From positions 1 through 64,000 of the forward strand of contig NZ_PJRO01000001.1 of NCBI RefSeq assembly GCF_002858745.1: DNA of 64,000 nt, in the 5' to 3' direction. The notes below the pieces were generated by a model, which did no database searches, was not told the origin of the DNA, and was given only the letters and a program-made list of their open reading frames with translations. Positions within the stretch are counted from its first letter, which is position 1, and each line of letters begins with the position of its first letter. This stretch comes from Mesorhizobium loti. Lineage in GTDB: Bacteria > Pseudomonadota > Alphaproteobacteria > Rhizobiales > Rhizobiaceae. This document shows, in pieces, positions 27,308 to 37,218 of this stretch. The position numbers were made by a program, and so were the translations under genes.

Positions 27308-28444
27308 TTACTCGGCAAGCTTAACGCGATCTCGACCACTGCCCTTTGCCCTGTAGAGGGCATGATCGGCACGCTCGATTAAAGACGGGAGGCCGTCATC
27401 CTCCCGCGCAATCGCGACGCCAAAACTGGCCGTCGGGTGTGCCTCACCCGCTACGGTGTCAAATGCGATTTGTTTAAACGCTGTTCTTATCTCTTCCGCC
27501 AATTGGTAGGCAGAGGCGCTCGCGTTTGAAGGCAACAAGACTGCGAATTCTTCACCACCAAGACGTGCCATGATCGCATCGCCGGGCGCCTTCTGCTTGA
27601 GAACCTCGGAAAACCTCCGAATGATCAAGTCGCCACCGCTATGGCCGAATAGATCGTTGATAGATTTAAAGTGGTCGAGATCAGCGAGGATCATGGCAGG
27701 CGGGTTGCCGGCCGTCCGCTTCGCTAATGCTCTTAGTGCGCGCGGTTCGAAGCCGCGGCGATTGAACAATCCGGATAGGGTGTCGATCAGTGCATCAGTC
27801 TTGATTTCATCCATCACGTCGCTTGCAATAACCGCAAGCACACCAACAGCAGTCATCGCGCAGATAAGAGCATCAGAAATCGAAACGACAAGCCAATAGG
27901 AATCTTCGAACCGCTCGCCGGAGGCCCCTGACGCGATCAGGAAGAGTGGGCGGAGAAGATAGCCTGCGCAAGATACGAGTAACAACCCGAGTAGCACCTG
28001 CTCGACCGGCGAGGGGCGCGGCGCCCTCGCGACATCCCACAACATCAGGACGCTGAGCAGGGCCAGCCCAGAATTGAGAATGATGACGCGGGCGAGCAGG
28101 TTCGGTTCGATGAACTGGTAATAGTGGAGCGGTCCGAGCGTGATCGCAGCGATAGCAAGGAGAGCGCCGTAGCGAGGCTGTCTTAAGCGCCGATTGGACA
28201 AGCCGATAGAGAGCAGCACTATCGCGAACAGCAGGAAGATGTTTGCCGAATATCGCAAAACCGGATTTTCAAGGGAGAAGGCAAAGTAGAAAATGCCGAA
28301 GCACAGCGACCGAATCCCATAGGATAGGCCGAGCACCCCTATATATTTCAGGGCGCGATTGTTTCGCCATATCGTTAGCAGCGCGATACAGAATATCGCA
28401 GCCATACTCGTGTTCAGCAAACCTATGATGTTGTAATAGTTCAT
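27308..28444 (-). CDS. Membrane-anchored diguanylate cyclase (GGDEF)
   Basis: 378 residues. About six to seven hydrophobic segments fill residues 1-215, followed by a GGDEF domain: DALIDTLSGLFNRRGFE, ILADLDHFKSINDLFGHSGGD and the active-site signature RLGGEEFAVLLP. It should make cyclic di-GMP from GTP, with the membrane part sensing an unknown signal. The inhibitory RxxD site five residues before GGEEF reads APGD, so product inhibition is probably lost. It is monocistronic. c-di-GMP often controls surface polysaccharides, but no direct link is shown. Confidence 0.9.
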   Translation of the reverse strand: MNYYNIIGLLNTSMAAIFCIALLTIWRNNRALKYIGVLGLSYGIRSLCFGIFYFAFSLENPVLRYSANIFLLFAIVLLSIGLSNRRLRQPRYGALLAIAAITLGPLHYYQFIEPNLLARVIILNSGLALLSVLMLWDVARAPRPSPVEQVLLGLLLVSCAGYLLRPLFLIASGASGERFEDSYWLVVSISDALICAMTAVGVLAVIASDVMDEIKTDALIDTLSGLFNRRGFEPRALRALAKRTAGNPPAMILADLDHFKSINDLFGHSGGDLIIRRFSEVLKQKAPGDAIMARLGGEEFAVLLPSNASASAYQLAEEIRTAFKQIAFDTVAGEAHPTASFGVAIAREDDGLPSLIERADHALYRAKGSGRDRVKLAE

Positions 28445-28646
28445 ACATCCAATTAGTGGTGAAAACCGGACCGGCCCGCATGATCAGAGAGGTTGTCATA
28501 ATCCCGGTAAAGGCGAAGTGAACATCATTCCAAAGCGAACGACGGTTTGGAAGGCGCAAAGCCGCCGGTAGGATTGCAGAGGGACAGATACCCCTCATGT
28601 CGCAAGCGGCCGCAGGCCGGCTTCGCCCGCAACGACCTGATCGAAC

Positions 28647-30074
28647 TCAAACAGGGTTTGTTTCAGCGCGGTTCCGCGCCAACGACGACAATGCCCGGCG
28701 GAGATAGATGCCAGAAGCAGCTTCCTTGCGCAGACGGCCGTCCTGCATGATGGTTTGCCCGCGCAGAAGGGTTCGCACGGGCCATCCTCGCACCGCCAAT
28801 CCTTCATAAGGCGTATAGTCCGAACCATGTTGAAGGATATCGTTGGTGATCACCACCTCGCGATCGGGATCCCACAATGCGATGTCGGCATCGGCACCGA
28901 CCGCAAGCGTCCCCTTGCGCGGGTAGAGGCCATACAGCTTTGCGTGATTGGTCGACGTCACCGCGACGAACTGATTGAGATCGATGCGCCCCTTCATCAC
29001 GCCTTCCGAAAAAAGGATCGGCAACCGGGTGGCAACGCCAGGGATGCCATTGGGAATCCAGCGAAAGCTCTGCTTGCCGCGGTCGTTTGATTTCCCCTCG
29101 CTGTCGTTGAACCGAAACGGGCAATGATCTGAGGAGAACAGCTCGAACACGCCCTGCTCGATACCATCCCAGCAAGCCTCCTGGCTTTTCCGGTCGCGAG
29201 GCGGCGGCGAACAGACATATTTCGCGCCCTCAAGCGCGTCGCCCTCCAGATCCTCCGCCGTCAGCATCAGATATTGCGGACACGTCTCACCTGCGATCTT
29301 TTGTCCCCGCTCCCGCGCACGGCGAATTTCCTCCATCGACTGCCGGTTGGAAACATGAACAATCACGATCGGCGTGTCGACGATCTCAGCAAGCGACAAT
29401 GCGCGGTGCGTTGCTTCACGCTCTGCTGCTATCGGTCGGGTCGTGCCGTGATACTTGGGCTCGAGCAACCCTTCCGCTTCATGACGGCCAATCAGGTACC
29501 GGATCGCATCTTCGTTTTCGCAATGGACCATGGCCAGCGCACCGGTTCGCCGCGCGGCATCGAGGGTCGAAAGGATTTCGTCGTCGCGCAGACGCAAACC
29601 GTCATATGTCATGAAGATTTTGATGGACGTGTAGCCATCCGCCACCAGGGCTGGCAATTCCTGGCCCAGGACGGCGGCCGATGGATCGGTGATCACCAGA
29701 TGGAAAGCAGCATCGACATGGCAGTTTCCCTCTGCCTTGCCATGATAGACCTTCAGTGCGTCCCGCAGGCTCTGGCCTTTCTCCTGCATGCAGAAGGCCA
29801 GGACTGTCGTATTGCCTCCAATCGCTGCCGATCGCGTACCGCTGTCGAAACCGTCCGCCATGACGATGCCGGGACCTGATGGCTGATCGAGGTGGATATG
29901 GCTGTCTATGCCGCCCGGCATGACATAGAGCCCCGCCGCATCGATGATCTCGTCGGCATCTGCCAACCCGGCTGCAAGAGCCGCAACCCGGCCATCAATG
30001 ATACCGACATCGCTCTTGAAGACGTCACTCGCCGTCACGACCGTTCCGTGTCGGATAACCGTATCGAAATGCAT
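28647..30074 (-). CDS. Dihydropyrimidinase / D-hydantoinase family amidohydrolase
   Basis: About 475 residues. DSHIHLD gives the first metal-binding His pair, SIKIFMTYDGLRL contains the Lys that is carboxylated to bridge the metals, VHCENED and VHVSN supply the later His ligands, and FSSDHCPF the Asp. These are hallmarks of cyclic amidohydrolases opening hydantoin or dihydropyrimidine rings to N-carbamoyl acids. The ATG at 30074 has GGAGAG upstream and is chosen over a TTG at 30098. Downstream genes encode an M20 enzyme able to remove the carbamoyl group, so a hydantoin-to-amino-acid route is plausible. The exact ring substrate is unknown. Confidence 0.9.
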   Translation of the reverse strand: MHFDTVIRHGTVVTASDVFKSDVGIIDGRVAALAAGLADADEIIDAAGLYVMPGGIDSHIHLDQPSGPGIVMADGFDSGTRSAAIGGNTTVLAFCMQEKGQSLRDALKVYHGKAEGNCHVDAAFHLVITDPSAAVLGQELPALVADGYTSIKIFMTYDGLRLRDDEILSTLDAARRTGALAMVHCENEDAIRYLIGRHEAEGLLEPKYHGTTRPIAAEREATHRALSLAEIVDTPIVIVHVSNRQSMEEIRRARERGQKIAGETCPQYLMLTAEDLEGDALEGAKYVCSPPPRDRKSQEACWDGIEQGVFELFSSDHCPFRFNDSEGKSNDRGKQSFRWIPNGIPGVATRLPILFSEGVMKGRIDLNQFVAVTSTNHAKLYGLYPRKGTLAVGADADIALWDPDREVVITNDILQHGSDYTPYEGLAVRGWPVRTLLRGQTIMQDGRLRKEAASGIYLRRALSSLARNRAETNPV

Positions 30075-30094
30075 CTTGCTCTCCGCCTGAGCAT

Positions 30095-31372
30095 TCAACC
30101 GAGGCGCCGTGCTTGCACAACGGTTCCGGTGTCGCTGGAAAGCACGCGGTCGAATGCAGCCGTCAGGCGGTCGACCTCTTCGAGGGTGTTGTAGTGCACC
30201 ATCGAGACACGAAGCATCCCGTTGCGATCGGTGACATCGAGATATTCGGCCAGCCGGCGGGAATGGAAATCGCCGTGCCGGATAGCGATGTTTTCCTCGT
30301 CTACGGCCTTGCAGATCTCGGCCGCATCCCGCCCATCGAAACGGAAGGAGATCGTCGGAACGCGCTTGCTGCCTCGATTGACCGACTGCCCGATAATCTC
30401 GCAGTCATTGCGCGCGCGCAGATACGCCAACAGTCGCTCCGCCAAGACATCTTCCTGTCGCGTGATGGCTTCGAACGCTGTTTCGATCTTTTGCCGTGTC
30501 GAACCAGCCGCGCCGGCGCGGACGCCGAGTTCGCAAAGATAGTCGACGATCCCGCAGGTCGCATAGGCGAGTTCGTAGTTCGGATTGCCGGGCTCCAGTT
30601 TGCCGGGAACTTTGTCCTTGCCATAGAAGTAGTGATAGAGCGTATCCAGCTCCAGCAGGAGATCATACTTTCCGTACATCAGCGCATAGTGCGGCCCGTA
30701 GGTTTTGTAGAGGCTAAAGACATAATAGTCCGCATCGAATGCCTGCACGTCCACCGCGCGATGCGGTGCGTAAGCCACCGCGTCGACACACAGTTTAGCG
30801 TTGCGGCGATGAACGAAGTCGGCGATCTCGCGAACCGGGTTGATCGTGCCGAGAATGTTGGAGGCGTGAGATACGCAGACGAGTTTCGTGCGCTCGCTCA
30901 TCAGCGGCTCGAGGTCGTCAAGGTCAAGTTCGAGGGTCTTCCTGTTGAGGGGCCAGAACTTCACGATGACGCCTGCCGCCTGCATTCTGTCCCATGGGCC
31001 TATGTTTGACTCGTGGTCGCTGACGGTGACGACGATCTCGTCGCCGGGGGCGAATTGGCTTGCCATGGCACGAGCCAGATTCTGAAGGAGAGCGGTCGTC
31101 GAGTTTCCGAACACGATCTCCTCCGGCCGGCTGGCGTTGAGCAGATGCATGGCGGCCGTGCGCGCTTCATAGAGTGCTTTCGCAGCATCCTGGGATACCG
31201 CATAGGAACCGCCGATCTGAACATTCTTCTCGATCAGAAACGTGTTTATGCGGTCGAGCGCACTCTGGAGGATCTGTGATCCGCCGGCATTGTCGAAAAA
31301 GGTCCAGCCGCGTGAGAGACCCGGAAACTGGGCGCGAGCGAAATCGATGTCCAACGGGTTGGTGATGGCCAT
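30095..31372 (-). CDS. PLP-dependent class V aminotransferase / cysteine desulfurase-like protein (VC1184 type)
   Basis: About 425 residues. FFDNAGGSQIL near the start, EEIVFGNSTTALLQNLA, SDHESNIGPW, CVDAVAYAPHRAVDV and YVFSLYKTYGPH (PLP-binding Lys) follow the order of the cysteine desulfurase-like VC1184 subfamily. No conserved catalytic Cys loop of IscS/SufS is evident, so this is probably not a general Fe-S assembly enzyme. Starts at 31372, 31381 and 31402 are possible; AAGGA lies before 31372. It is 20 bases from the hydantoinase and 26 bases from the ABC ATPase gene, so it is part of this catabolic operon. Confidence 0.8.
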   Translation of the reverse strand: MAITNPLDIDFARAQFPGLSRGWTFFDNAGGSQILQSALDRINTFLIEKNVQIGGSYAVSQDAAKALYEARTAAMHLLNASRPEEIVFGNSTTALLQNLARAMASQFAPGDEIVVTVSDHESNIGPWDRMQAAGVIVKFWPLNRKTLELDLDDLEPLMSERTKLVCVSHASNILGTINPVREIADFVHRRNAKLCVDAVAYAPHRAVDVQAFDADYYVFSLYKTYGPHYALMYGKYDLLLELDTLYHYFYGKDKVPGKLEPGNPNYELAYATCGIVDYLCELGVRAGAAGSTRQKIETAFEAITRQEDVLAERLLAYLRARNDCEIIGQSVNRGSKRVPTISFRFDGRDAAEICKAVDEENIAIRHGDFHSRRLAEYLDVTDRNGMLRVSMVHYNTLEEVDRLTAAFDRVLSSDTGTVVQARRLG

Positions 31373-31398
31373 GCGTATCATCCTTAATGGTGTGGTTT

Positions 31399-32136
31399 TC
31401 AATGATTGAGGACGGCGCGCAGAAAACCGCGTGTTCGTTCTTCGCGAGGGGTATCGAATATTTCGGAAGGTGTTCCCGCCTCCACGATGCGTCCGCCATC
31501 CATGAAGATGACGCGATCGGCGACCTGGCGCGCGAAACCCATCTCATGCGTGACGACGACCATGGTGACGCCAGTGCCGGCCAGCGTGCGCATCACGTCC
31601 AGCACTTCGCCAACCATTTCCGGGTCGAGAGCCGAGGTCGGCTCATCGAAGAGCAGCGCCTTCGGCTGCATGGCCAGCGCACGCGCGATGGCTACGCGTT
31701 GCTGCTGCCCACCCGAGAGCTGCGAGGGATATTTGTCGGCCTGCTCGGCGATACCGACGCGAGCAAGCAATTCCCGCGCCTTGCGCTCGGCTTCCGCCAG
31801 CGCAGTTCCGCGCACCCGCATCGGTGCCAGCATGACGTTGCAGAGCACCGTCATGTGCGGGAACAGATTGAACGACTGGAACACCATGCCGACTTCGGAC
31901 CGCACCTTGGCGAGGGCTGTTCCCTGCCCGACCCGGATGCCATCCACGGTGATGCTGCATCGGGAATCGAAAGTCTCCAGATGATTGATGCAGCGGATCA
32001 ATGTGGATTTCCCGGAGCCCGAGGGCCCGATGACGCAAACCACCTCGCCTTCGGCGATATCGAGATCGATGCCATGGAGAACCGTGAACTGACCGAAGGC
32101 TTTCGTCAGCCCGCGAATGGAAATGAGAGCAGCCAT
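31399..32136 (-). CDS. Polar amino acid ABC transporter ATPase
   Basis: 245 residues. Walker [10 protein letters not shown] (37-45), [12 protein letters not shown] (Q-loop), signature LSGGQ (140-144), Walker [12 protein letters not shown] and switch His in VVTHEMGFA match the GlnQ/HisP group that drives uptake of polar amino acids. The start at 32136 overlaps the permease stop by one base (TGATG). The frame is open much further upstream, but that part is antisense-like sequence inside the permease gene. It energises uptake of the operon's substrate. Confidence 0.92.
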   Translation of the reverse strand: MAALISIRGLTKAFGQFTVLHGIDLDIAEGEVVCVIGPSGSGKSTLIRCINHLETFDSRCSITVDGIRVGQGTALAKVRSEVGMVFQSFNLFPHMTVLCNVMLAPMRVRGTALAEAERKARELLARVGIAEQADKYPSQLSGGQQQRVAIARALAMQPKALLFDEPTSALDPEMVGEVLDVMRTLAGTGVTMVVVTHEMGFARQVADRVIFMDGGRIVEAGTPSEIFDTPREERTRGFLRAVLNH

Positions 32137-32807
32137 CAGCGTCTTCCCCGGCTGAAACGTTTTTCGAACCTGGCAACCATGCTGACCAGTGGCCAGAGCA
32201 GCAGGACATAGATGGCGGCCGCACCGATCAATGGTGTCGGGTTGGCGGCAAGCGATTGCGCCTGGGTGGCCTGCTTCAAGAGGTCCGGCATCGCAACGAC
32301 CGACGCGAGCGCGGTATCCTTGAGCACGTTGATGCAATTGTTGGTCAGCGGCGGAATGACGACACGGATTGCCTGCGGCAGGATGACGTCGATCATCGTG
32401 TGCCTGTTCGAGAGGCCTAAAGCCGCCGATGCTTCGAACTGCCCTTTCGGTATCGCTTCGATGCCTGCGCGGAAGATTTCGGCCGTGTAGGCGGCTGAAA
32501 CAAGCGTGAGTGCCGTCACCGCGGACAACAAGGGAGAGAGCTTTATCCCGATAAAGGGAAGTGCGTAATAGACGACGATCAGAAGAACCAGGAGTGGAAT
32601 CGACCGGAAGAAGTCGACATAGATCCGGATGAAAGGCTTGAAGACAGCCGGCGAATAAAGACGAGCGACGGCAAGGAAAAGCCCCCCGGCCAATCCACAA
32701 AGAATGCTGGTAACGCCGATCTGAAGCGTAACGACAAGACCGCGCAAAAGTTGCGGCAGGCTGTCGAGCAGCACTTTGACGTTGAAGAAAGTGTCGATGA
32801 GATTCAT
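32136..32807 (-). CDS. Polar amino acid ABC transporter permease
   Basis: 223 residues, about five membrane helices. [23 protein letters not shown] at the N-terminus and the EAA loop [32 protein letters not shown] are typical of HisM/GlnP permeases. Only one permease gene is present, so it probably works as a homodimer. It lies between the ATPase (overlap) and the binding-protein gene (70 bases). Confidence 0.92.
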   Translation of the reverse strand: MNLIDTFFNVKVLLDSLPQLLRGLVVTLQIGVTSILCGLAGGLFLAVARLYSPAVFKPFIRIYVDFFRSIPLLVLLIVVYYALPFIGIKLSPLLSAVTALTLVSAAYTAEIFRAGIEAIPKGQFEASAALGLSNRHTMIDVILPQAIRVVIPPLTNNCINVLKDTALASVVAMPDLLKQATQAQSLAANPTPLIGAAAIYVLLLWPLVSMVARFEKRFSRGRR

Positions 32808-32877
32808 GCCGCGACGGCTCCCTTGGAGGCCGGCAAAGCTTGGGCTTCACCGGCCAGAGGCTTCACCGGATTGTCAG

Positions 32878-33675
32878 TTACTTGGAAGCCGGCATGTCGA
32901 AGACAGCGACGGTAGAGGTGGCATCCTCGGCTTTTGCACCGAACCAGGTTTCGTGCAGTTTTGCGATGAAACCTTCCTTTTTCAGGGTCGTGATTACGGC
33001 ATTCACTTCCGCGGCAAGCGGATCACCCTTCTTGAACATCATCGAATATTTTTCGCCGGTCGGGATACGCTCGACGACCTTCAGATCAGGCTTGTCCTTG
33101 ACGTAATACAGCAGTGCAGGAATGTCGCTGACATAGCCATCGATCCGTCCGGCGACGAGATCGAGCATTGCCGGAGACAGGCCTTCGAAACGGCGGATCT
33201 CACCAAACTTGTAGTCGGCCTTGTGCTTGTCGGCCCACATGTCTCCGGTCGACCCGGTATCGACGCCGATAACCTTGCTCTCCATCCCCTTGAGTCCGGC
33301 TATCCCCGACGATGCCGTCACGGTGAGTGACTGATCGCTGTCATAGTAAGGCTGTGCGAATGCGACCGACTCCAGTCGTTTGTCGGTGATGGTGATCGAG
33401 GAGATCCCAATGTTGATGCGGCCTGACTGAACGGCCGAAAACAGGCCGTTGAACGGTGTGTTGACGAACTCGACCGACTTGCCGAGCCGCTTGCCGATTT
33501 CGTTGACGAGATCAACCTCGAACCCAGCGACTTTGCCGTCCGCATCCTGGAATTCCCACGGCACATTGCCGATGTTGGCTCCGACTGTCAGGTCGGCAGC
33601 ATGCGCGGCCACGGCTCCCACGAGGGCGCAAGTGGCAGAAAGCATTATGGTTTTGAGTTTTGATGCCAGTGTCAT
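32878..33675 (-). CDS. Periplasmic amino acid-binding protein of the ABC transporter
   Basis: 265 residues: a signal peptide (IMLSATCALVGAVAAHAADL) and a family-3 solute-binding domain (VGANIGNVPWEFQDADGKVAGFEVDLVNEIGKRLG, written in family order; then GLFSAVQSGRINIGISSITIT and LLYYVKDKPDL). It delivers the substrate to the adjacent permease. The ATG at 33675 has AAGGGGA just upstream; the open frame beyond it runs through the regulator-operator region and is not used. It is the first gene of the minus-strand operon, facing the GntR operator. Confidence 0.92.
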   Translation of the reverse strand: MTLASKLKTIMLSATCALVGAVAAHAADLTVGANIGNVPWEFQDADGKVAGFEVDLVNEIGKRLGKSVEFVNTPFNGLFSAVQSGRINIGISSITITDKRLESVAFAQPYYDSDQSLTVTASSGIAGLKGMESKVIGVDTGSTGDMWADKHKADYKFGEIRRFEGLSPAMLDLVAGRIDGYVSDIPALLYYVKDKPDLKVVERIPTGEKYSMMFKKGDPLAAEVNAVITTLKKEGFIAKLHETWFGAKAEDATSTVAVFDMPASK

Positions 33676-33719
33676 GGGCTCCCCTTGCCTTTTGATTTGG
33701 AAGTCTTTTACATGGTCTA

Positions 33720-33734
33720 ACTGGTCAGACCAGT
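33720..33734. promoter_or_regulatory. Perfect 15-bp palindrome, likely GntR/FadR-type operator
   Basis: ACTGGTCAGACCAGT is a perfect inverted repeat around a central A and contains the TGGTCnGACCA core known for FadR-subfamily GntR regulators. It lies between the divergent transporter operon and the regulator gene, 45 bases from the former's start codon and about 97 from the latter's. A second half-site (TGGTC) occurs at 33713. Confidence 0.8.
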
Positions 33735-33830
33735 AAGACCACAAAAACATGGCTCTTTCCGCTTTGCAAGGCCATCGGTCAAAAATAGATTTGAACACCC
33801 CGCTCGGCGGGGCTGATGACGAGGATAAGA

Positions 33831-34520
33831 ATGCTGAACAAGACGCTTCTTCCACAATCGGTGGCTCGGGAGATCCAGGCCATGATCACGGGCGGGACAC
33901 TGAAGCCGGGCGAGAAGATTCCGTCGCAACGCGAGTTCTCGCAAAACTTCGGCATCAGCCGCGCTTCACTCCGAGAAGCACTGCTGACGCTCGAAACGCT
34001 CGGCCTTTTGAAGACGGAACCTGGCCGGGGAACGTTCGTTGCCGGCCCCCCACAGGGGCAAACGGCTCACATGGCGCCCTGGCGCTACTCGGAGAGCTAT
34101 TCGGTTTTCGACGTATTCCAGACGCGTATCATGCTCGAGGGAGAAATCGCGCGCCTAGCTGCCGGACGACTAACCCAACTCCAGCTCGAGCAGATGGAAA
34201 AGGCTACGGGCGTGATGGAGGACGCCTGGGCCCATCAAGACCGACTGGCGAATGTGGAGGCCGACCTCGAATTCCACAGCATCATCGTTTCCGCCTCCTC
34301 CAACGCGGTTCTCCGCACGCTCTACCAGACCATGCGTGACCAGTTGATCGAGACCCAGCGGCAGCCGATTCCCATTACCAACCCGGAACGCATGAAGGAT
34401 TCGATCGCCGAGCACCGACGCATCATCAAGGCGCTGGCCGCCGGTGACGGCGCGGGTGCAAAGCAGGAAATGGAAGCGCATATCCGCAACACCGCGCAAT
34501 GTGCAGGGCTAACGCCCTAA
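33831..34520 (+). CDS. GntR-family regulator, FadR subfamily
   Basis: About 229 residues. An N-terminal winged helix-turn-helix (LPQSVAREIQAMITGGTLKPGEKIPSQREF, in family order; then FGISRASLREALLTLETLGLLKTEPGRGTFV) is followed by an all-helical FCD ligand-binding domain with FHSIIVSASSN and EHRRIIKALAAGD, where Asp/His residues usually bind a metal. It is divergent from the amino acid transporter/hydantoinase operon, with a fitting palindrome between, so it probably represses that operon until an organic acid ligand is present. The start at 33831 has GAGG upstream; 33816 is an alternative. Confidence 0.9.
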   Translation: MLNKTLLPQSVAREIQAMITGGTLKPGEKIPSQREFSQNFGISRASLREALLTLETLGLLKTEPGRGTFVAGPPQGQTAHMAPWRYSESYSVFDVFQTRIMLEGEIARLAAGRLTQLQLEQMEKATGVMEDAWAHQDRLANVEADLEFHSIIVSASSNAVLRTLYQTMRDQLIETQRQPIPITNPERMKDSIAEHRRIIKALAAGDGAGAKQEMEAHIRNTAQCAGLTP

Positions 34521-35015
34521 ATTTTGTCGATAAGCTTGCGACCAGCTCCAGGGTTTCCCTGCGCTCGCATCGTTGATTGGTGCTGCGACTGGGCAGGAAG
34601 TGCATAAGCGTGGACTCTGACAACAACATCGCGAGAACGCACTGTGTGGAACGGTGTAAACTTAGGAACCAGGGACTGACGCGCCGTTTTTAGCCTTCAA
34701 TGTCATATTTGGGCCGTGAACGGAATTACGGCAACCCGACCGGGAAAGCAGACATGCTTTGCACTCTTGTCCGGCGCACCGTCGCGGGCGAAGATGAGAG
34801 CTACATCCACTCCGCTGCCCTGTAAGGCCTTCCTTTTGCGAGAAATGAGGCCTGCCGCTGTCCCGGCACGGTTTGGTCAGCTTGCGTCCCAACACAGAGC
34901 CTTGGAATCGTTTTTCACAGAATACATTCTATTTTCATATGAATTCATTGAATGTTATCGATTTTCATGAAATCGTTCAATCAGGCGTACCCTTCATAGC
35001 TCCGCATCGAAATTC
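34521..35015. other. Intergenic region upstream of the Fic gene
   Basis: The left part shows nothing recognisable. Bases 34915-34985 are AT-rich and include TTGAAT/TTCATG-like strings, a likely promoter zone for the Fic gene at 35016. Confidence 0.4.
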
Positions 35016-36548
35016 ATGGAAACCGGGCAACGGAAGCCATTTTCAGAGGCTGTAGCCGCATTTCACGGGCGCCCCCTGCCCGAAGCCGCCATTCCTGTCG
35101 GCTATGCCGCCTTGATCGACGCCTTTGATCTGACGGTACCGGTGCCCATCCGCCTGACCGCGATCGGCCCGCGGCACAAGGTCTACGAGGCCGACGAGTG
35201 GAAGCTCTATACGCCACGCCATCGACCTGACGCCAGTCTTGGCGGCCATCTCACCTTCGCGCTTCGCTATGAAGGTCTCGATCTTGCCATTCTGAAGACC
35301 TTGTTTCTCGCCACAGGACCAGAGCCGATTGCGATGCTCATACGGGCTGCTCCAACTGGCGCCTACGCACGGCGGATCTGGTTTCTGTACGAATGGCTGC
35401 TCGATGCGCGGCTCGACCTGCCTGACGCGACGCAGGGAAGCTATGCCCTTGTTGTTGATCCGGAACAGCAGTGGGCCATCGATGGGACGACGTCATCACG
35501 CCATCGCGTGAAAAACAATCTGCCCGGCACGCCCGCATATTGCCCGATGATCTTTCGCACGCCACTGCTGGAGCGATTTGTCGCCCGCAATCTCAGTGAT
35601 GAAGCACGGCGCCTCGTGGCCGACGTGCCCGCCGACCTCCTTGCCCGCACAGCGGCCTTTCTGTTGCTCAAGGATTCGCAATCGAGTTTCCAGATTGAGG
35701 GCGAGGATCCACCCCAGGATCGCATTCAGCGCTGGGGACACGTCATTGGCGAGGCGGGCCGTCGCCCGATCGACCGCGCCGAATTGGAGCGTTTGCAGCG
35801 CATCGTCATTGGTGACGCACGTTTCGTACATCTCGGGTTGAGAAATCAGGGCGGGTTTGTTGGCGAACACGATCGGCAGAACGGTACCCCCATTCCCGAT
35901 CACATCAGCGCGCGACATCAGGACCTGCCCGCGCTGATCCACGGATTGGCAGCCTTTGATCGCGGCGCCGCGCAGAGCCTCGATGCGGTTCTTGCTGCGG
36001 CCGTTCTCGCATTAGGCTTCGTCTACATCCATCCGTTCGAGGACGGCAACGGCCGTCTCCACCGCTACCTCATGCACCATGTCTTGGCGGAACGCGGTTT
36101 CAACCCACCCGGTCTTGTCTTCCCCGTATCGGCCGTCATTCTCGATCGGATCGATGATTATCGGCGCGTGTTGGAAAGCTATTCACGTCGTCTTCTACCG
36201 CTCATTCGCTGGCGTCCTACAGACCGGGGCAATGTCGAGGTCCTGAACGAGACGGCGGACTTCTATCGCTATTTCGATGCGACGACCCAGGCGGAGTTTC
36301 TGTTCGAATGTGTCGCGCGCGCAATCGATGTCGACCTGCCCGCCGAGACCGCGTTCCTCAGGAGCTACGACAGCTTCAAGACGCAGGTGAAGGACATGAT
36401 CGACATGCCGGACCGGGTACTCGACCGACTGTACCGTTTCCTCCGGCAAAATGGGGGCAAGCTGTCGAAACGGGCGCGCGAAAAGGAATTCGCAGCCCTT
36501 ACCGATGATGAAGCCGCACGGATCGAGGCAATATACGCAGACCTTTAA
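35016..36548 (+). CDS. Fic-domain protein with N-terminal inhibitory motif
   Basis: 510 residues. The catalytic Fic signature HPFEDGNGRLHR (His near 339) is complete, so transfer of AMP or another nucleotide moiety from a nucleotide to a target side chain is expected. SFQIEG at 224-229 matches the inhibitory S/TxxxE(G/N) helix, located N-terminal to the Fic core as in class II Fic proteins; its Glu would block ATP until relieved. C-terminal residues resemble a helix-turn-helix-like helical tail. It stands alone, with no antitoxin gene beside it, and interrupts the hydantoin cluster. The target is unknown. Confidence 0.88.
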   Translation: METGQRKPFSEAVAAFHGRPLPEAAIPVGYAALIDAFDLTVPVPIRLTAIGPRHKVYEADEWKLYTPRHRPDASLGGHLTFALRYEGLDLAILKTLFLATGPEPIAMLIRAAPTGAYARRIWFLYEWLLDARLDLPDATQGSYALVVDPEQQWAIDGTTSSRHRVKNNLPGTPAYCPMIFRTPLLERFVARNLSDEARRLVADVPADLLARTAAFLLLKDSQSSFQIEGEDPPQDRIQRWGHVIGEAGRRPIDRAELERLQRIVIGDARFVHLGLRNQGGFVGEHDRQNGTPIPDHISARHQDLPALIHGLAAFDRGAAQSLDAVLAAAVLALGFVYIHPFEDGNGRLHRYLMHHVLAERGFNPPGLVFPVSAVILDRIDDYRRVLESYSRRLLPLIRWRPTDRGNVEVLNETADFYRYFDATTQAEFLFECVARAIDVDLPAETAFLRSYDSFKTQVKDMIDMPDRVLDRLYRFLRQNGGKLSKRAREKEFAALTDDEAARIEAIYADL

Positions 36549-36699
36549 CGGCAGTGCTTGCGTTTACACCGATGTTGGAAGCCTGACCGTCGCAATCGCC
36601 AGATCGCAGACCGAGGCGAAACTCGGCGCCTTATCGCGCCACGCCAAAAGCTTGCCCGGCCGACTGATGCGGATTTGTTCGTCACCGTCGACGAGGGAT

Positions 36700-37190
36700 T
36701 TATGGACTGGAACCCGAAGAGTTCGCGACAACGCTTTTCTCAGCGCGCCCACCATCCTGGAAAGTGTGGTGCAAGCGCTTTGCCAGAGACACCGTCACCG
36801 CATCTCGCACTCCGCCGGGCAAGGCTCGATAGCGCTCTTCATTCATGACGAAGTCGAGCGGCGACACGCCAGAACCGCAAGCCCTTTGAATTCAGCCCGG
36901 AGATATGGATCAAGCAATCCCTGTAGGAGCCGGTGCCTTGCGGAATTCCGGGCCAGGAAGGGTAGATTGAGCAGGCATGTGCGCGAGAAGCGCCCCTTTG
37001 GCGAGCTGGCCGGAGAATGCGCCACGTTGACCGTGTCGGAGATGACTTGGTCATACTGCTTTTCGAGCGTCCCCAGCGATGAGCCAGCAGCGTGAACTAC
37101 GACCCTGGCGCGCCCTCCGCTTGTGTGTTCCAGCGCTCTGGCCCAAGGCAGGATGAAATCCGAATGGGTGCCGTGATCTTCCGGCATGTG
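36700..37190 (-). pseudogene. Remnant of a TRAP-type (DctP) solute-binding protein
   Basis: Minus-strand homology is split over frames. Frame one gives SDFILPWARALEHTSGGRAR, EKQYDQVISDTVNVAHS, FSRTCLLNLPFLARN and LRAEFKGLAVL, then stops at 36843. A second frame continues with DFVMNEERYRALPGGVRDAV to a stop at 36700. These are successive parts of a DctP-family binding protein. The N-terminus and signal peptide are missing, the middle is shortened, and no TRAP membrane genes are near. The flanking 36549-36699 shows nothing. Confidence 0.7.
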
Positions 37191-37218
37191 TGGCTGACGT
37201 GGATATCGATCATCGGTG

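Noticed and set aside
32137..32850. N-terminal extension of the amino acid ABC ATPase
   Set aside because: It runs through the permease gene in another frame and has an Arg/His-rich composition; the ATPase domain starts at the ATG at 32136.
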